Made by a program: the position numbers and the translations under genes
Shown here: positions 47,738 through 57,452 of the stretch, piece by piece
Position numbering within the stretch: position 1 is the stretch's first letter
Layout of the letters: each line of letters begins with the position of its first letter
The notes under the pieces: model-generated
Database searches by the model: none
Seen by the model: the letters and a program-made list of their open reading frames with translations, nothing else
Told to the model about the DNA's origin: nothing
Assembly (NCBI RefSeq): GCF_009380165.1
Contig: NZ_WHUF01000002.1
Location: 1,090,394 to 1,154,393 of the forward strand
From: Rugamonas rivuli
GTDB lineage: Bacteria; Pseudomonadota; Gammaproteobacteria; Burkholderiales; Burkholderiaceae_D
Direction of reading: 5' to 3'
Length of the DNA: 64,000 bases

Positions 47738-48778
47738 TTAGCGCAGGCTCAGCAGCGAGATCACGCGCTCGCGGCTGATGCCGGCCAGTGCCGACGTGAT
47801 CGACAGCAGCGACTGGTAGCCGGGCTGCCTGGCGGTCGAGACGAAGTTCTGCGCCACTTGGTCCATGCCATCGGTGGTGTCGCTGGGCGCCGCGCTCTGC
47901 ACGCGGGCGCTGACCTGGTTGAGCGCCGTGTGCACCGAGGCGATCGCCTGCTCCACCTGCGCCAGCGCCTGCACCACTTGCTGCAGCGTGGCGCGGACCG
48001 ATTCCATGTCCGAGGTCTGCCAGCTGTCCGGATCGACGGCCGGCGCTTCGGCCTCGGCCTTCACGCGGTTCAGCTGGCCGGTCGGGAAGCGGATGCCGCC
48101 GCCCTGCACGGCGATGGTGTCGCGCACATTGGCCCACGACGCTTCGTCGGTGGTGAATTCCAGCTGGCCGTCCTCGTTGAGGTCGGCGCGCACGCCGCTG
48201 GGCGCCAGCGCGTCGTCGAAGCGCTGGGCGATCTGTTCGTCGCTGAGGCCGGGCTCCAGCACCACCGAGCGCAGGTTCTGGCCGCCGCCCAGCGAAATCG
48301 CCAGCACTTCGCGGCCGCCGTTGCGCAGGTTGGCCATGGTCATGCCGCGCACCGTGAAGCGGGTGGTGCTGGCCTTGTTGCTGAACTTGAGGCGGGCGTC
48401 CAGCGTGCCGCCGGAAGCCTGGCTGCGGTTGCGCCAGCTGTTGCTGAACTGGCGCACGCGCGCATCGAGCGTGCCGTCGGCGCGCTGGCGGTTGGCCAGG
48501 CGGGCGCTGAGGTCGGCCTTCAGGTTGCGCAGCTGGGCCGCGCTCTGTTCGAGGAAGTCCAGCGCCTGCTGGGCGCCGGAAATGTCGCCCTGCAGCGGCT
48601 GGTCCCAATTGTTCAGGCCGCGGCGCAGCGGCGCCGCCGACGTCGGGGTCGGTGTTACCGGCGTGGCCGTGGCTGCGTTCTCGCCATGCAGCCCCAGAGA
48701 GGTGCCGTCCACCGCAGTCGCATTGCTGGCGTTGCCAGGAACAATGACGGTGGGGTTGGAGTTGGGCGAGATTTGCAT
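47738..48778 (-). CDS. Putative lateral-flagellar hook-associated protein (LafW-like)
   Basis: 346 residues, the last gene of the minus-strand flg run, 17 bp after flgL. The N-terminus is Pro/Thr/Ala-rich. The middle (LKADLSARLANRQRADGTLDAR) and C-terminus have heptad-like helices (TLQQVVQALAQVEQAIASVHTALNQV), and the protein ends in RERVISLLSLR, reminiscent of the helical ends of flagellin-like axial proteins. In Flag-2/lateral loci a hook-associated gene (lafW) lies directly after flgL, which is the main reason for the call. No enzymatic motif. The family assignment needs a profile search. Confidence 0.45.
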   Translation of the reverse strand: MQISPNSNPTVIVPGNASNATAVDGTSLGLHGENAATATPVTPTPTSAAPLRRGLNNWDQPLQGDISGAQQALDFLEQSAAQLRNLKADLSARLANRQRADGTLDARVRQFSNSWRNRSQASGGTLDARLKFSNKASTTRFTVRGMTMANLRNGGREVLAISLGGGQNLRSVVLEPGLSDEQIAQRFDDALAPSGVRADLNEDGQLEFTTDEASWANVRDTIAVQGGGIRFPTGQLNRVKAEAEAPAVDPDSWQTSDMESVRATLQQVVQALAQVEQAIASVHTALNQVSARVQSAAPSDTTDGMDQVAQNFVSTARQPGYQSLLSITSALAGISRERVISLLSLR

Positions 48779-48795
48779 ACGATGCTCAGTTTAAA

Positions 48796-49707
48796 TTACA
48801 GGATGTTGAACAGCGACAGGTTGCTGATCTTGGCATAGGCCTTGTACGACGATTGCAAGGCCAGATTATAGCCGTTCAGCTGGGTCGCGGCGTCGCCGTA
48901 GTCCAATTGTCCCAGGTCCAGCATCGCCGTCTTGTTCGACAGGCTGACGTTGGCGTGGTTGCCGTCCAGCGTGTCCATGACGTTCTGGGCGCCGCCGAAA
49001 TTGGCGATCTTGCCTGCCACCAGGTCCAGCGTGGTGCTGGCGCCGTCCATATTGGTGGCCAGCGCGGCGCGCAGCGTCGGCGAGCCCACCGTCAGCGTCG
49101 GCGACGACAGTTCGTTGATGGTCGTGTCCATCTGGTTGAGCAGCGTTTCCAGGCCCGAGACGTCGACGTTGGACACTTGCGTGATGCCGTTGCCGACCAC
49201 GGTCTTCTGCTGGTTCTGGTTGCCGGTGAAGGTGTAGCGCGAGCCGATGGCGGCCGCCGGATCGTAGGTGATGGACGGGGTGTCGGTCAGCGTGCCGGAG
49301 AAGATGTAGCGGCCTTCCTGGTCTTTTTCGTTGGCGCTGTAGAACAGGCTGTCGCGCAGCGCCGTCATCGGGTTGACCATGGACTTCAGGTCGGTGGCGG
49401 TGTTGCTGCCGTCCGAGGCCCACACCAGCAGGTCGTGGCTCTGCGTGATGTCGTTGGTCATACTCTGCAGATAGGTCTCGTTGGTCGTCAGGCGGATCTT
49501 GACGGCGGCGATGTTGGCGCGGTACTGGCCGACGATGGCTTCCTCGCGCGCCAGGCGCGACAGGCGCACATTGGTGACGGGGTCGTCGGACGGCAACTGG
49601 ATCTTGTTGCCGGACGCCATCTGCGAGGTGATCTGCGCCAGGTGGCTCTGGTTGTCCTGCAGGCCGCGGTTCATGGTGGCCTGGAATTGGCTGGTAGCGA
49701 TGCGCAT
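48796..49707 (-). CDS. flgL: Flagellar hook-filament junction protein FlgL
   Basis: 303 residues. The flagellin-like N-terminus MRIATSQFQATMNRGLQDNQSHLAQITSQMASGNKIQ and the matching C-terminal helix identify FlgL (HAP3). A short internal part fits the usual 300-320 residue length. It joins the hook-FlgK zone to the filament, outside the cell, and is exported by the flagellar type III apparatus. It follows flgK after an 11-bp gap. Confidence 0.93.
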   Translation of the reverse strand: MRIATSQFQATMNRGLQDNQSHLAQITSQMASGNKIQLPSDDPVTNVRLSRLAREEAIVGQYRANIAAVKIRLTTNETYLQSMTNDITQSHDLLVWASDGSNTATDLKSMVNPMTALRDSLFYSANEKDQEGRYIFSGTLTDTPSITYDPAAAIGSRYTFTGNQNQQKTVVGNGITQVSNVDVSGLETLLNQMDTTINELSSPTLTVGSPTLRAALATNMDGASTTLDLVAGKIANFGGAQNVMDTLDGNHANVSLSNKTAMLDLGQLDYGDAATQLNGYNLALQSSYKAYAKISNLSLFNIL

Positions 49708-49718
49708 TCAGGCTCTCC

Positions 49719-51089
49719 TTATCCGAACATTTTCAAGGTGGCGTCAAACAGGGTGTTGGCGACGGCGATCACCTTCATGTTGGCCTGGTACATATTCTGG
49801 AATTCGATCAGATTGATCCCTTCCTCGTCGGTATTGACGGCGCTGGTCGACTTCCAGTCATCCTCGGACTGCTGGCGCACCGTGGTGGCGGTGTTGAGCT
49901 GGGCCTGGTTTTGCTGGCTGTCGATGCCCAGCTTGCCGACCAGCTGGGTGTCGGCGTCGCCCAGCAGCACATTGCCCAGCGAGGTCAGCGTGATCGGCTG
50001 GCCCTTGATGGCGACCAGCTGCTGCAGATTGCCGCTGTCGCCCGGCGTGCCGTCGCTGGAGAAGGCCAGGTCGGAAGTCTTGAAGCCGCTGGACAATTGC
50101 AGCAGGCCGGTGGCGCTGGCCGGGTTGAACACCAGCAGCGGCGTGCCCGGGACGCCGGGAGCGCTGAAGCCTGCCGCCAGCTGGGCGTTGACCTTGGCCG
50201 ACATCTGGTCGGCGATCTCGGCGATCGATTGCTGCAGCGGCTTCAGGGTGTTTTCCTGGAAGTTCGCCAGGCCGCCCAGCTGGCCGCCGACCTTGGTGTC
50301 GTCGAGCTTGAAGGTGGTCTGGGCGAAGGTCAGATTGAGTTGCTGCACGCCGCTGGTGGTGTCGAACGCCAGCGTGCCGGACAGGTTGCCGACCACCAGC
50401 GGCTGGCCGCTCTTGAGCGACACGGTGGCGGTGCCGTCGGCGTTGTTGAGGACTTCGACGCCGACCTGCGAGGCCACGCTGTCGATCAGCTGTTCGCGCT
50501 GGTCGATCAGGGCCGAGGTGTTGGAGCCGTTGGCGCCGACGGCGATGATCTGCTGGTTCAGCTTGGCGATGCCGGCCACCGATTCGTTCAGTCCCGGCAG
50601 GATGGCGGAGCGCTGCTGCTGCACCGAGATCATCTGGTTGGCCGTGACGTTGAAAATACTGTTGAACTGCTGCGACATGGAGTCGGCGGCGGTGATGACC
50701 TGCTGGCGCAGCGGGGTCGAGGTCGGATCGACGCCGGCCGCGTTGAGGGCCTTGAAGAAATTGTCGATACCGTAGCTCAGGCTGGATTTGTCATCGCTCA
50801 TGACTTTTTCCAGCTGGGTCAGGTAAGGCTGGGTCTGGGAATGCTTGCCCACGTCGGACGCCGCGCGCCACATTTGCTGGGACTTGTAGGAATCGCTGAA
50901 ACGCAGCAGCGAGCCGACCTGCACGCCGTTACCCGGGCTCAGGCCCGAGCCGTCGCCGGCGTTAGCCTGCAGCAGCACGCCCTGGCGGGTGTAGCCTTTG
51001 GTTTGCGCGTTGGCGATGTTCTGGCTGACCGTGTTCAGGGCAGCCTGGGCGGCCAGGGCGCCGGACAGTGCGTTGTAAGAGATGCTCAT
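49719..51089 (-). CDS. flgK: Flagellar hook-associated protein FlgK
   Basis: 456 residues. N-terminus MSISYNALSGALAAQAALNTVSQNIANAQTKGYTRQ is the rod/hook/FlgK signature, with GNGVQVGSLLRFSD following. The C-terminus ends in the typical coiled helix EEGINLIEFQNMYQANMKVIAVANTLFD. At 456 residues it is shorter than the enterobacterial protein (about 547), so the variable outer domain is reduced. The 94-bp gap to flgJ upstream is the largest within this run and could hold an internal promoter. Confidence 0.93.
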   Translation of the reverse strand: MSISYNALSGALAAQAALNTVSQNIANAQTKGYTRQGVLLQANAGDGSGLSPGNGVQVGSLLRFSDSYKSQQMWRAASDVGKHSQTQPYLTQLEKVMSDDKSSLSYGIDNFFKALNAAGVDPTSTPLRQQVITAADSMSQQFNSIFNVTANQMISVQQQRSAILPGLNESVAGIAKLNQQIIAVGANGSNTSALIDQREQLIDSVASQVGVEVLNNADGTATVSLKSGQPLVVGNLSGTLAFDTTSGVQQLNLTFAQTTFKLDDTKVGGQLGGLANFQENTLKPLQQSIAEIADQMSAKVNAQLAAGFSAPGVPGTPLLVFNPASATGLLQLSSGFKTSDLAFSSDGTPGDSGNLQQLVAIKGQPITLTSLGNVLLGDADTQLVGKLGIDSQQNQAQLNTATTVRQQSEDDWKSTSAVNTDEEGINLIEFQNMYQANMKVIAVANTLFDATLKMFG

Positions 51090-51183
51090 ATTGCAAGGGT
51101 CTTTCCTGGTGAAGGCCGGAGGACCAGTCGCTTGCAGTGTTTACACGACGTCCACTGGTCCGTTAACTGTAAAGGGCGACCGC

Positions 51184-51639
51184 TTACTTGGCTGGATTAA
51201 GCGTTTTGGGAATATTTTGCGGCTCGGCAATATTCGCCGGCGCGGCGCGGCCCGGCAGCGCGGCAGCCAGCGCCACCGGGGCGCTGGCCGGCGGCAGCAG
51301 CTGGCGCAGGATGGCGTCGGCCACGCCGAAGGCGCGCTGGCCGGCCAGCTGGTCGGCCACCAGGTTGTCGGCCATGTCCAGCATGTCTTCGTTGATCTTG
51401 TCCTTGAATACGCTGTCCTCGGACGCCAGCACGCGGGTGCCGGCGCGCATCTGGTGCAGCATGTGGCCGATGAAGAAGCTTTCGAACTTGACCGCCGCCT
51501 CGGTGGCCTTGGCGCGGTATTTCGGATCGATACCGTCGTCGGCGGCGGCCACGGCCGGCGCCACCTGCACGCCGCTGAGCTGGTCGGCCACGCCGATGCG
51601 CATGGTGCTGCCGTCGAATTTGCTGGGATCAAAGCTCAT
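51184..51639 (-). CDS. flgJ: FlgJ rod-capping domain only, no glucosaminidase
   Basis: 151 residues from ATG 51639 with AAGGAAT upstream; the frame is open further but only through flgI sequence. The rod-binding domain is recognisable: AAVKFESFFIGHMLHQMRAGTR and DKINEDMLDMADNLVADQLAGQ. The peptidoglycan-cleaving domain found in bifunctional FlgJ proteins is missing; a glucosaminidase-like gene is instead found at 58683-59444. It acts as scaffold for rod assembly in the periplasm. It starts 9 bp after flgI. Confidence 0.88.
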   Translation of the reverse strand: MSFDPSKFDGSTMRIGVADQLSGVQVAPAVAAADDGIDPKYRAKATEAAVKFESFFIGHMLHQMRAGTRVLASEDSVFKDKINEDMLDMADNLVADQLAGQRAFGVADAILRQLLPPASAPVALAAALPGRAAPANIAEPQNIPKTLNPAK

Positions 51640-51647
51640 GGTATTCC

Positions 51648-52781
51648 TTAAATGACGACCAGTTCGCCTTCGATGGCGCCGGCCTGGTCCAGCGCCTGCA
51701 GGATGGCCATGATGTCGTCCGGCGAGGCGCCGAGGCTGTTGATGACGTCGATGATCGCTTGCAGCTTGGCGCCGGCCGGCCATTTGAACATCTGGCCCGA
51801 GCCCTGATCGACGCTGACCTGCGATTGCGGCGTGGCCACGGTGTTGCCCTGGGCCAGGGCGTTCGGCTGGCTGACCTTGGTCGATTCGGAAATCACCACC
51901 TTCAGCGAGCCGTGGGTGACGGCGGCGGCGCGCACGCGCAGGCCGTCGGCGATCACCACGGTGCCGGTGCGCGAATTGAACACCACCTTCGGCGCATCGT
52001 CGCCGACGTCGATCGACAACGCCTCCAGCTTGGCCATGAAGGCCACGCGCTGGGTCGGGTTGGCGGGCGCGACCACGTCGATGCTGGTGGCGTCGGTGGT
52101 GGTGGCGATGTCGCCGAAGCGCTTGTTGATCGAATCGACGATATTGGTCGCGGTCTGGAAGTGCGGGTGGCGCAGCGACAGGCGCACGATGGGCTTGGTG
52201 GCGAAATCGGTGGCGATCTCGCGCTCGATCGCGGCGCCGCTCGGGATGCGGCCGGAAGTCGGGGTGTTGACCGTGACCGAGGAACCGCTCTTGCCGGAGG
52301 CGCTGAAGCCGCCGACCACGACATTGCCCTGGGCCAGCGCATACACTTCATTGTCGGCCGCGCGCAGCGGCGTCAGCAGCAGGGCGCCGCCGCGCAGGCT
52401 CTTGGCGTCGCCCATCGAGGACACCACGACATCGATGTTCTGGCCCTTGCGGTAGCCGGGCGGGAACACCGCCGACACCATCACCGTGGCGACGTTCTTG
52501 GACTTGGCGTCGGTGCCGTCCGGCACCTTGACGCCGAACTGCTTGAGCATATTGATCACCGACTGGCTGGCGAACTTGACCTGGGTCGAGTCGCCGCTGC
52601 CGTTCAGGCCGACCACCAGGCCGTAGCCGACCAGCGGGTTGTCGCGCATGCCTTCGACCGCGACCAGGTTGCGCAGTACTTGCGCGGCCTGGGCCGGCGC
52701 TGCGCCGCCGAGGGCGATGCAGCAGGCCAGCGGCAGCGCCAGGAAGCGGTGGAGGAAGCTGAGGCGCTTGCGGAAATTCAT
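51648..52781 (-). CDS. flgI: Flagellar P-ring protein FlgI
   Basis: 377 residues with a signal peptide ([16 protein letters not shown]..., cleavage near PAQAAQ). Conserved FlgI blocks: [69 protein letters not shown], and [28 protein letters not shown] at the end. It forms the periplasmic bushing around the rod. Length is normal. Confidence 0.96.
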   Translation of the reverse strand: MNFRKRLSFLHRFLALPLACCIALGGAAPAQAAQVLRNLVAVEGMRDNPLVGYGLVVGLNGSGDSTQVKFASQSVINMLKQFGVKVPDGTDAKSKNVATVMVSAVFPPGYRKGQNIDVVVSSMGDAKSLRGGALLLTPLRAADNEVYALAQGNVVVGGFSASGKSGSSVTVNTPTSGRIPSGAAIEREIATDFATKPIVRLSLRHPHFQTATNIVDSINKRFGDIATTTDATSIDVVAPANPTQRVAFMAKLEALSIDVGDDAPKVVFNSRTGTVVIADGLRVRAAAVTHGSLKVVISESTKVSQPNALAQGNTVATPQSQVSVDQGSGQMFKWPAGAKLQAIIDVINSLGASPDDIMAILQALDQAGAIEGELVVI

Positions 52782-52810
52782 GGGGTCACCCTATCAAAAA
52801 CTATGGCCGT

Positions 52811-53482
52811 TCAGAACGGCATCAGCGGGCCATTGAAGAAGCGCGACAGCCAGCCGGCCGATTGCGTGTCGGCCAGTGTGCCCTGCGCCGAGTAGGCGAT
52901 GCGGGCGTTGGCGATGCGCAGCGACGATACCTGGTTGTCGGCGTCGATGTCGGCCGCGCGCAGGTAGCCGCGCAGGCGGACGAATTCTTCGCCCTGGTTC
53001 AGGGTCAGGGTTTTTTCGCCGGACACGCGCAGCAGGCCGTTGGGCAGCACTTCCTGCACGATCACGGTGATGGCGCCGGTCAGCGCGTTCTGCTGGGTGC
53101 TGGTGGCGTCGCCGGCGAAGGTGTTGGAGGCGCCCAGGCCAACCGCGGCCTTGCCGAAGGTCTTGCCCAGCAAATTGGGCGCGACGATGTTGTCGGCCGA
53201 ATTCTTCGAGTAGCTGGTCCCTGCCTTCTTGCTGGCCTGGGTGGTTTCCTGCAGGTTGACGGTGACCACGTCGCCGACGCGGAAGGCGCGGCTGTCGGAG
53301 GTCAGCGACAGGCCCAGGTCGGCGCTGTAGACGCCGCCCGAAGTGCCTTTCGGGCCGATCACGCGCGACACCGTGGGCGGCTCGTCGGACGGGCCGGGCC
53401 GCACCGGCGGCGGCTGCAGCGCGGCGCAGCCGGCCAGCAGCACAGTCAGCAGCGCGGCCAGGACGGACAGGGCGGGTTTCAT
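52811..53482 (-). CDS. flgH: Flagellar L-ring lipoprotein FlgH
   Basis: 223 residues from ATG 53482, sharing one base with the flgG stop (TGATG). The frame continues upstream through flgG, but that part is shadow sequence. Lipobox LLAGC, then the FlgH pattern GGVYSADLGLSLTSDSRAFRVGDVVTVNLQE and LVRVSGEK-like LLRVSGEKTLTLNQGEEFVRLRGYLR. It forms the outer-membrane ring. Confidence 0.95.
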   Translation of the reverse strand: MKPALSVLAALLTVLLAGCAALQPPPVRPGPSDEPPTVSRVIGPKGTSGGVYSADLGLSLTSDSRAFRVGDVVTVNLQETTQASKKAGTSYSKNSADNIVAPNLLGKTFGKAAVGLGASNTFAGDATSTQQNALTGAITVIVQEVLPNGLLRVSGEKTLTLNQGEEFVRLRGYLRAADIDADNQVSSLRIANARIAYSAQGTLADTQSAGWLSRFFNGPLMPF

Positions 53483-54273
53483 CAGCGTGCGGCCTGCGAC
53501 AGGTACTGCAGCATATTGTCGGCGGCCGACAGCACCTTGGTGTTCATCTCGTAGGTGCGCTGGGCGGCGATCATGTCGACCATCTCCTCGACCACCTGGA
53601 CGTTCGAGCCTTCCAGCGTGCCTTGCTTGAGCTTGCCCCACTGGGCGTCGCCCGGCTTGCCTTCGGTCGGCGTGCCGCTGGACGGGGTTTCGGCGAACAG
53701 GTTCTCGCCCAGGGCCAGCAGGCCGGTCGGGTTGATGAAGCTGGTCAGGGTCAGCTGGCCCAGCGCGCTGGCGGTGGTGTTGCCGGCCAGCGTGGCGGAC
53801 ACGGTGCCGTCTTCGCCGATGGTCAGCGAGGTGGCGTTGGCCGGCACGGTGATCTGCGGGATCAGCGGCAGGCCGTGGGCGTTGACCAGGATGCCGTTGG
53901 CGTCGACCTGCAACTGGCCGGCGCGGGTGTAGGCGGTTTCGCCGTTCGGCTGGCGCACCGACAGGAAGCCGTTGCCCATCACCGCCACGTCGAGCTGGTT
54001 GCCGGTGGTTTGCAGCGTGCCCTGGCTGAACACTTTTTGCGTGCCGACCATGTGCACGCCGTTGCCGAGCTGCACGCCGGACGGCGCCAGCGTGTTGTTG
54101 TCGGCGCGCTGGGTGCCGGGCTGCTGTTCGATCGAATAGAACAGGTCCTCGAACACCACGCGGTCGCGCTTGAAGCCGACGGTGTTGGCGTTGGCCAGGT
54201 TGTTGGCGATGGCTTGCAGTTTTTCGTCCTGCGCCTGCACGCCGGTTTTGCTGATCCACATTGCTGGATTCAT
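53482..54273 (-). CDS. flgG: Flagellar distal rod protein FlgG
   Basis: 263 residues, matching the family length of about 260. N-terminus MNPAMWISKTGVQAQDEKLQAIANNLANANTVGFKRDRVVFEDLFYS and C-terminus SNVQVVEEMVDMIAAQRTYEMNTKVLSAADNMLQ are the conserved axial helices. It builds the distal rod crossing peptidoglycan. flgF lies 32 bp upstream and flgH overlaps its stop. Confidence 0.95.
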   Translation of the reverse strand: MNPAMWISKTGVQAQDEKLQAIANNLANANTVGFKRDRVVFEDLFYSIEQQPGTQRADNNTLAPSGVQLGNGVHMVGTQKVFSQGTLQTTGNQLDVAVMGNGFLSVRQPNGETAYTRAGQLQVDANGILVNAHGLPLIPQITVPANATSLTIGEDGTVSATLAGNTTASALGQLTLTSFINPTGLLALGENLFAETPSSGTPTEGKPGDAQWGKLKQGTLEGSNVQVVEEMVDMIAAQRTYEMNTKVLSAADNMLQYLSQAAR

Positions 54274-54304
54274 GATTTCTCCCTGTTGTGTAACGTGGAC
54301 CGGC

Positions 54305-55030
54305 TTAACCGCCGATCAGGCGATTACCGGTTTCGGCCATCGAATCGCTGGCCTTGAACAACTTCATCTGGATTTCAAACGTACGGTTCAAGCTCATGGT
54401 GGCGACCATTTCTTCCACTGCCGAGACATTGCTGCCTTCCAGGTGGCCGGGCTTGACCACCACCGTGGCGTCGGTGGCCAGCGGCTGGCCGCTGCGCGCC
54501 ACCAGCAGGCCGGCTTCGTTCTTGGTCAGTTCCGACGCTTCGGCCTTGACCAGCTTGAGCTTGTCGATGGTCTGCATGGTGGTGGTGCCGGGGCTCTGGA
54601 TCGACACCGTGCCGTCGGCGCCGACGGCGATCTTGCTGTACTCGGGCAGCGTGATCGGGCCGCCTTCGCCCAGCGCCACGTTGCCGTTGATTTTCAGCGT
54701 GCCGGTTTCATCGAGCGTCATCGCGCCGGCGCGGGTGTAGGCCTCGCCGGTCGGACCCTGGACGGCGAAGAAGCCGTTGCCGTCGATGGCGACGTCGAGG
54801 TCGCGGCCGGTCGCCTTGAGCGTGCCCTGGCGGGTCGACACGGCGTTGGCCTGCAACTGCGACATATGGCGGTCGTCGTAGCCGTAGCCGTTGACCGATT
54901 GCGCGGCCGACAGCTCCATATTGGCGCGGAAGCCGCCGGTTTCGATGTTCGCCAGGTTGTTGGCGTGTACCTGCTGGCCGCGCAGGGCCCGTTCGGCCCC
55001 GCTCATGGCGGTGTAAATCAGCGCATCCAT
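54305..55030 (-). CDS. flgF: Flagellar proximal rod protein FlgF
   Basis: 241 residues, starting MDALIYTAMSGAERALRGQQVHANNLANIETGGFRA and ending SNVSAVEEMVATMSLNRTFEIQMKLF, the rod-protein helices. The length of about 240 and the position between flgE and flgG identify FlgF. AAGGA precedes the start. Confidence 0.94.
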   Translation of the reverse strand: MDALIYTAMSGAERALRGQQVHANNLANIETGGFRANMELSAAQSVNGYGYDDRHMSQLQANAVSTRQGTLKATGRDLDVAIDGNGFFAVQGPTGEAYTRAGAMTLDETGTLKINGNVALGEGGPITLPEYSKIAVGADGTVSIQSPGTTTMQTIDKLKLVKAEASELTKNEAGLLVARSGQPLATDATVVVKPGHLEGSNVSAVEEMVATMSLNRTFEIQMKLFKASDSMAETGNRLIGG

Positions 55031-55042
55031 TTAGGCTAGTCC

Positions 55043-56311
55043 TTACAGCGCTTGCATCAGCGATTGCATCATCTGGTTCTCGGTCTGAATGACCTTGGAG
55101 TTGGCCTGGTAGTTGCGCTGCGAGGTCATCAGGCCGACCAGTTCCGAGGTGATGTCCACGTTCGACTGTTCCAGCGAGCTGGTGTTGAGCGAACCGGTGG
55201 TGCCGACGCCGGCGAAGTTGACCAGCGGCACACCGGAACCGAGCGATTGCACCCAGCTGGTGTCGTCGACCTGGGTCAGCGCGCCTTCATCCGGGAAGGT
55301 GGCCAGCGTCAGCTTGCCGACCGGCTGCTTCTGGCCGTTGCTGTACTTGGCGATCACCGAGCCATCCTTGGCCAGGTCGACGCCGGCGAAGGTGCCGGAG
55401 GCGTAGCCGTTGGCGCTGTTGGTCGAGGTGGTGGCCTCGCCGCGGAAGTAGGTGGTGCCGGTGTAGTCGACGACGAAAGCGTCGGTCAGCTTGGCGCCGC
55501 TGATGAAGCCCGGCCACAACACTGGATCAGCGGTGGGGATGACGCTCAGGTCGATCGGTGGGAGCTTGCCCTTGACTGCCGGATCGTTCGGGTCTGGCGT
55601 GGTCATCTGGCCTGTGGTGGGACTGAAGGCCAGGTCAGCGGTGGCGGCGCCGTTGCCGTCGAGGACGAAATTGACCTGGATGGCGCCGGACGAGGTGGCG
55701 CTGAAGTATTGGGTCAGCGTGTGCTGGCCGCCCAGCGTGTCATAGATGATCGAGGCCTTGGACATATTGTAGGTCGACGGATCGGGCGGGGTGGTCGGGG
55801 TGACGGCGCCCAGCGCCGGGAAGGTGGTCGGGGTCCAGTCGGACGACAGATTGCCCACGTAGTTGAGCTTGTCGCTGAGCACGGCCGGGATCTGGCCGGT
55901 CGGAATCGTGATATCGCCCTGGGCGCCCGGCAGGGTGCTCGGCGGCGTGATGGTGGCGCCCTGCACCTTACGGCCGGAGGCGTCGGTCAGGAAGCCGTCC
56001 TTGGAGGTGTTGAAGATGCCGACCCGGGTGTAGTTGATGGCGTTGCTGCTGTCCTTGACCATGAAGAAGCCGGAGCCGTTGATCGAGGCGTCCAGTGAGC
56101 GGCCGGTGTTGAGGATGCCGCCGGACAGGCCGATGTTCTGCGTGGTCGAGCCGACCTTGACGCCGGTCAGCTGGTCGCCCGCCACCAGCGACGAGAAGTT
56201 CGCGCGCGAGGACTTGTAGCCGTAGGTGCCGGCGTTGGCGATGTTGTGGCTGCTGACGTCCAACGCTTGGTTAATGGCCTGAATGCCAGACAATGCGATA
56301 TCGAAACTCAT
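55043..56311 (-). CDS. flgE: Flagellar hook protein FlgE
   Basis: 422 residues. N-terminus MSFDIALSGIQAINQALDVSSHNIANAGTYGYKSSRANFSSL and C-terminus EQSNVDITSELVGLMTSQRNYQANSKVIQTENQMMQSLMQAL are typical, with the GSGFFMVKD segment. It polymerises into the hook outside the cell, using the FlgD cap. It lies 12 bp from flgF and 14 bp from flgD. Confidence 0.95.
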   Translation of the reverse strand: MSFDIALSGIQAINQALDVSSHNIANAGTYGYKSSRANFSSLVAGDQLTGVKVGSTTQNIGLSGGILNTGRSLDASINGSGFFMVKDSSNAINYTRVGIFNTSKDGFLTDASGRKVQGATITPPSTLPGAQGDITIPTGQIPAVLSDKLNYVGNLSSDWTPTTFPALGAVTPTTPPDPSTYNMSKASIIYDTLGGQHTLTQYFSATSSGAIQVNFVLDGNGAATADLAFSPTTGQMTTPDPNDPAVKGKLPPIDLSVIPTADPVLWPGFISGAKLTDAFVVDYTGTTYFRGEATTSTNSANGYASGTFAGVDLAKDGSVIAKYSNGQKQPVGKLTLATFPDEGALTQVDDTSWVQSLGSGVPLVNFAGVGTTGSLNTSSLEQSNVDITSELVGLMTSQRNYQANSKVIQTENQMMQSLMQAL

Positions 56312-56325
56312 GATGGATACCTTCC

Positions 56326-57015
56326 TTAGAGACTAGATTGGGTGGCAGAAGCGGCGGATTTACCGTTGAAAGCGGTGATGGCGGTCGGCGCGACTTCGCC
56401 GATGTTGCCGATATTCAGGACGACGTTGCCGTTGGCCGACAGGCGCACGCTGTTGAGGCGGCCCTGCAGGTCGACCGGCGGGTTTTCCTTGGTGCTGGTG
56501 ATCACCGACATGGTGTAGGTGCCGGCGGGCAGGCCCAGCGCGGTCGGGTCGATCGAGAACGGCACGCTGCCGGCCGCGGCCACGCCGAGCTGGACGTTGT
56601 GCTTGGCGCCGTCGGTGCCGGTCAGCACGATGGTGGTGGTGCTGCTGGTCGAGCTCAGGTTGATCTGGCCGTTGACCTTGGTCGCGCCGTCGGTGGTCAG
56701 CGAGGAGGTCTCGGCCATGACGTCGGAGCCGACCTGGGCGCCCAGGGCCAGCACCTGCATGCTTTGCAGCACGCTGGCGTTGGCGCTGGTCAGGCTCGAC
56801 AGGTTCTGCAGCGATTCGGTCTGCGACAGCTGGGTCAGCTGCTGGACGAACTGGGCCGGGTCGGTCGGCGACAGCGGATCCTGGTTCTTGATCTGCGCCA
56901 CCAGCAGCTTGGTGAACATGTCCGAGGTCGCGCTGGCAGTGTTGCCGGTGATGCTGCCGCCGGTGTTGGCGGCGGTATTGGCGTTGCTGCCGTTGTTGAG
57001 GAGGCTGACTGTCAT
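56326..57015 (-). CDS. flgD: Flagellar hook cap protein FlgD
   Basis: 229 residues. The N-terminal signature MFTKLLVAQIKNQDPLSPTDPAQFVQQLTQLSQTESLQNL is the FlgD hallmark; the C-terminal beta-sandwich has GTYTMSVITSTKENPPVDLQGRLNSVRL. It caps the growing hook and is replaced by FlgK. 3 bp after flgC. Confidence 0.94.
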   Translation of the reverse strand: MTVSLLNNGSNANTAANTGGSITGNTASATSDMFTKLLVAQIKNQDPLSPTDPAQFVQQLTQLSQTESLQNLSSLTSANASVLQSMQVLALGAQVGSDVMAETSSLTTDGATKVNGQINLSSTSSTTTIVLTGTDGAKHNVQLGVAAAGSVPFSIDPTALGLPAGTYTMSVITSTKENPPVDLQGRLNSVRLSANGNVVLNIGNIGEVAPTAITAFNGKSAASATQSSL

Positions 57016-57018
57016 GGC

Positions 57019-57441
57019 TTAACCTTCACCGAGTTTGAGGAGAGACTGTTGCATCGTGCGGATACGGCCCAGCACTTCGACATTGGTTTCAAAGGCGCGC
57101 GAGGCCGACATCATGTCGGTCATCTCGGCCACCTGGTTGACGTTGGGGTAGAACACCATGCCGTCGGCGTTGGCCATCGGATGGCCGGGTTCGAAGACCT
57201 TGCGCAGCGGCTCGCTCGATTCGACCACGTCCAGCACCTGCACCTTGCCGCCGGTGCTGCCCATGTCGCCGATGCTGTCGGCCATCACGGCGGAAAACAC
57301 CGGCTTGCGGGCGCGGTAGGTCTCGGCTTCGGTGCCGGCGACGGAATCGGCGTTGGCCAGGTTGCTGGCGATGGTATTCAGGCGCACCGATTGCGCGGCC
57401 ATGGCCGAACCGGCGATTTCAGAAATATTCTTGAACGACAT
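57019..57441 (-). CDS. flgC: Flagellar proximal rod protein FlgC
   Basis: 140 residues, normal FlgC length. Start MSFKNISEIAGSAMAAQSVRLNTIASNLANADSVAG and end NVNQVAEMTDMMSASRAFETNVEVL with GMVFYPNVN. It forms the proximal rod. 11 bp downstream of flgB. Confidence 0.94.
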   Translation of the reverse strand: MSFKNISEIAGSAMAAQSVRLNTIASNLANADSVAGTEAETYRARKPVFSAVMADSIGDMGSTGGKVQVLDVVESSEPLRKVFEPGHPMANADGMVFYPNVNQVAEMTDMMSASRAFETNVEVLGRIRTMQQSLLKLGEG

Positions 57442-57452
57442 GTCGGCGCTCC

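Noticed and set aside
52811..54259. Continuous minus-strand frame reading through flgG sequence into flgH
   Set aside because: Only the part from ATG 53482 is FlgH; the upstream portion is Arg/Gly-rich shadow of flgG.
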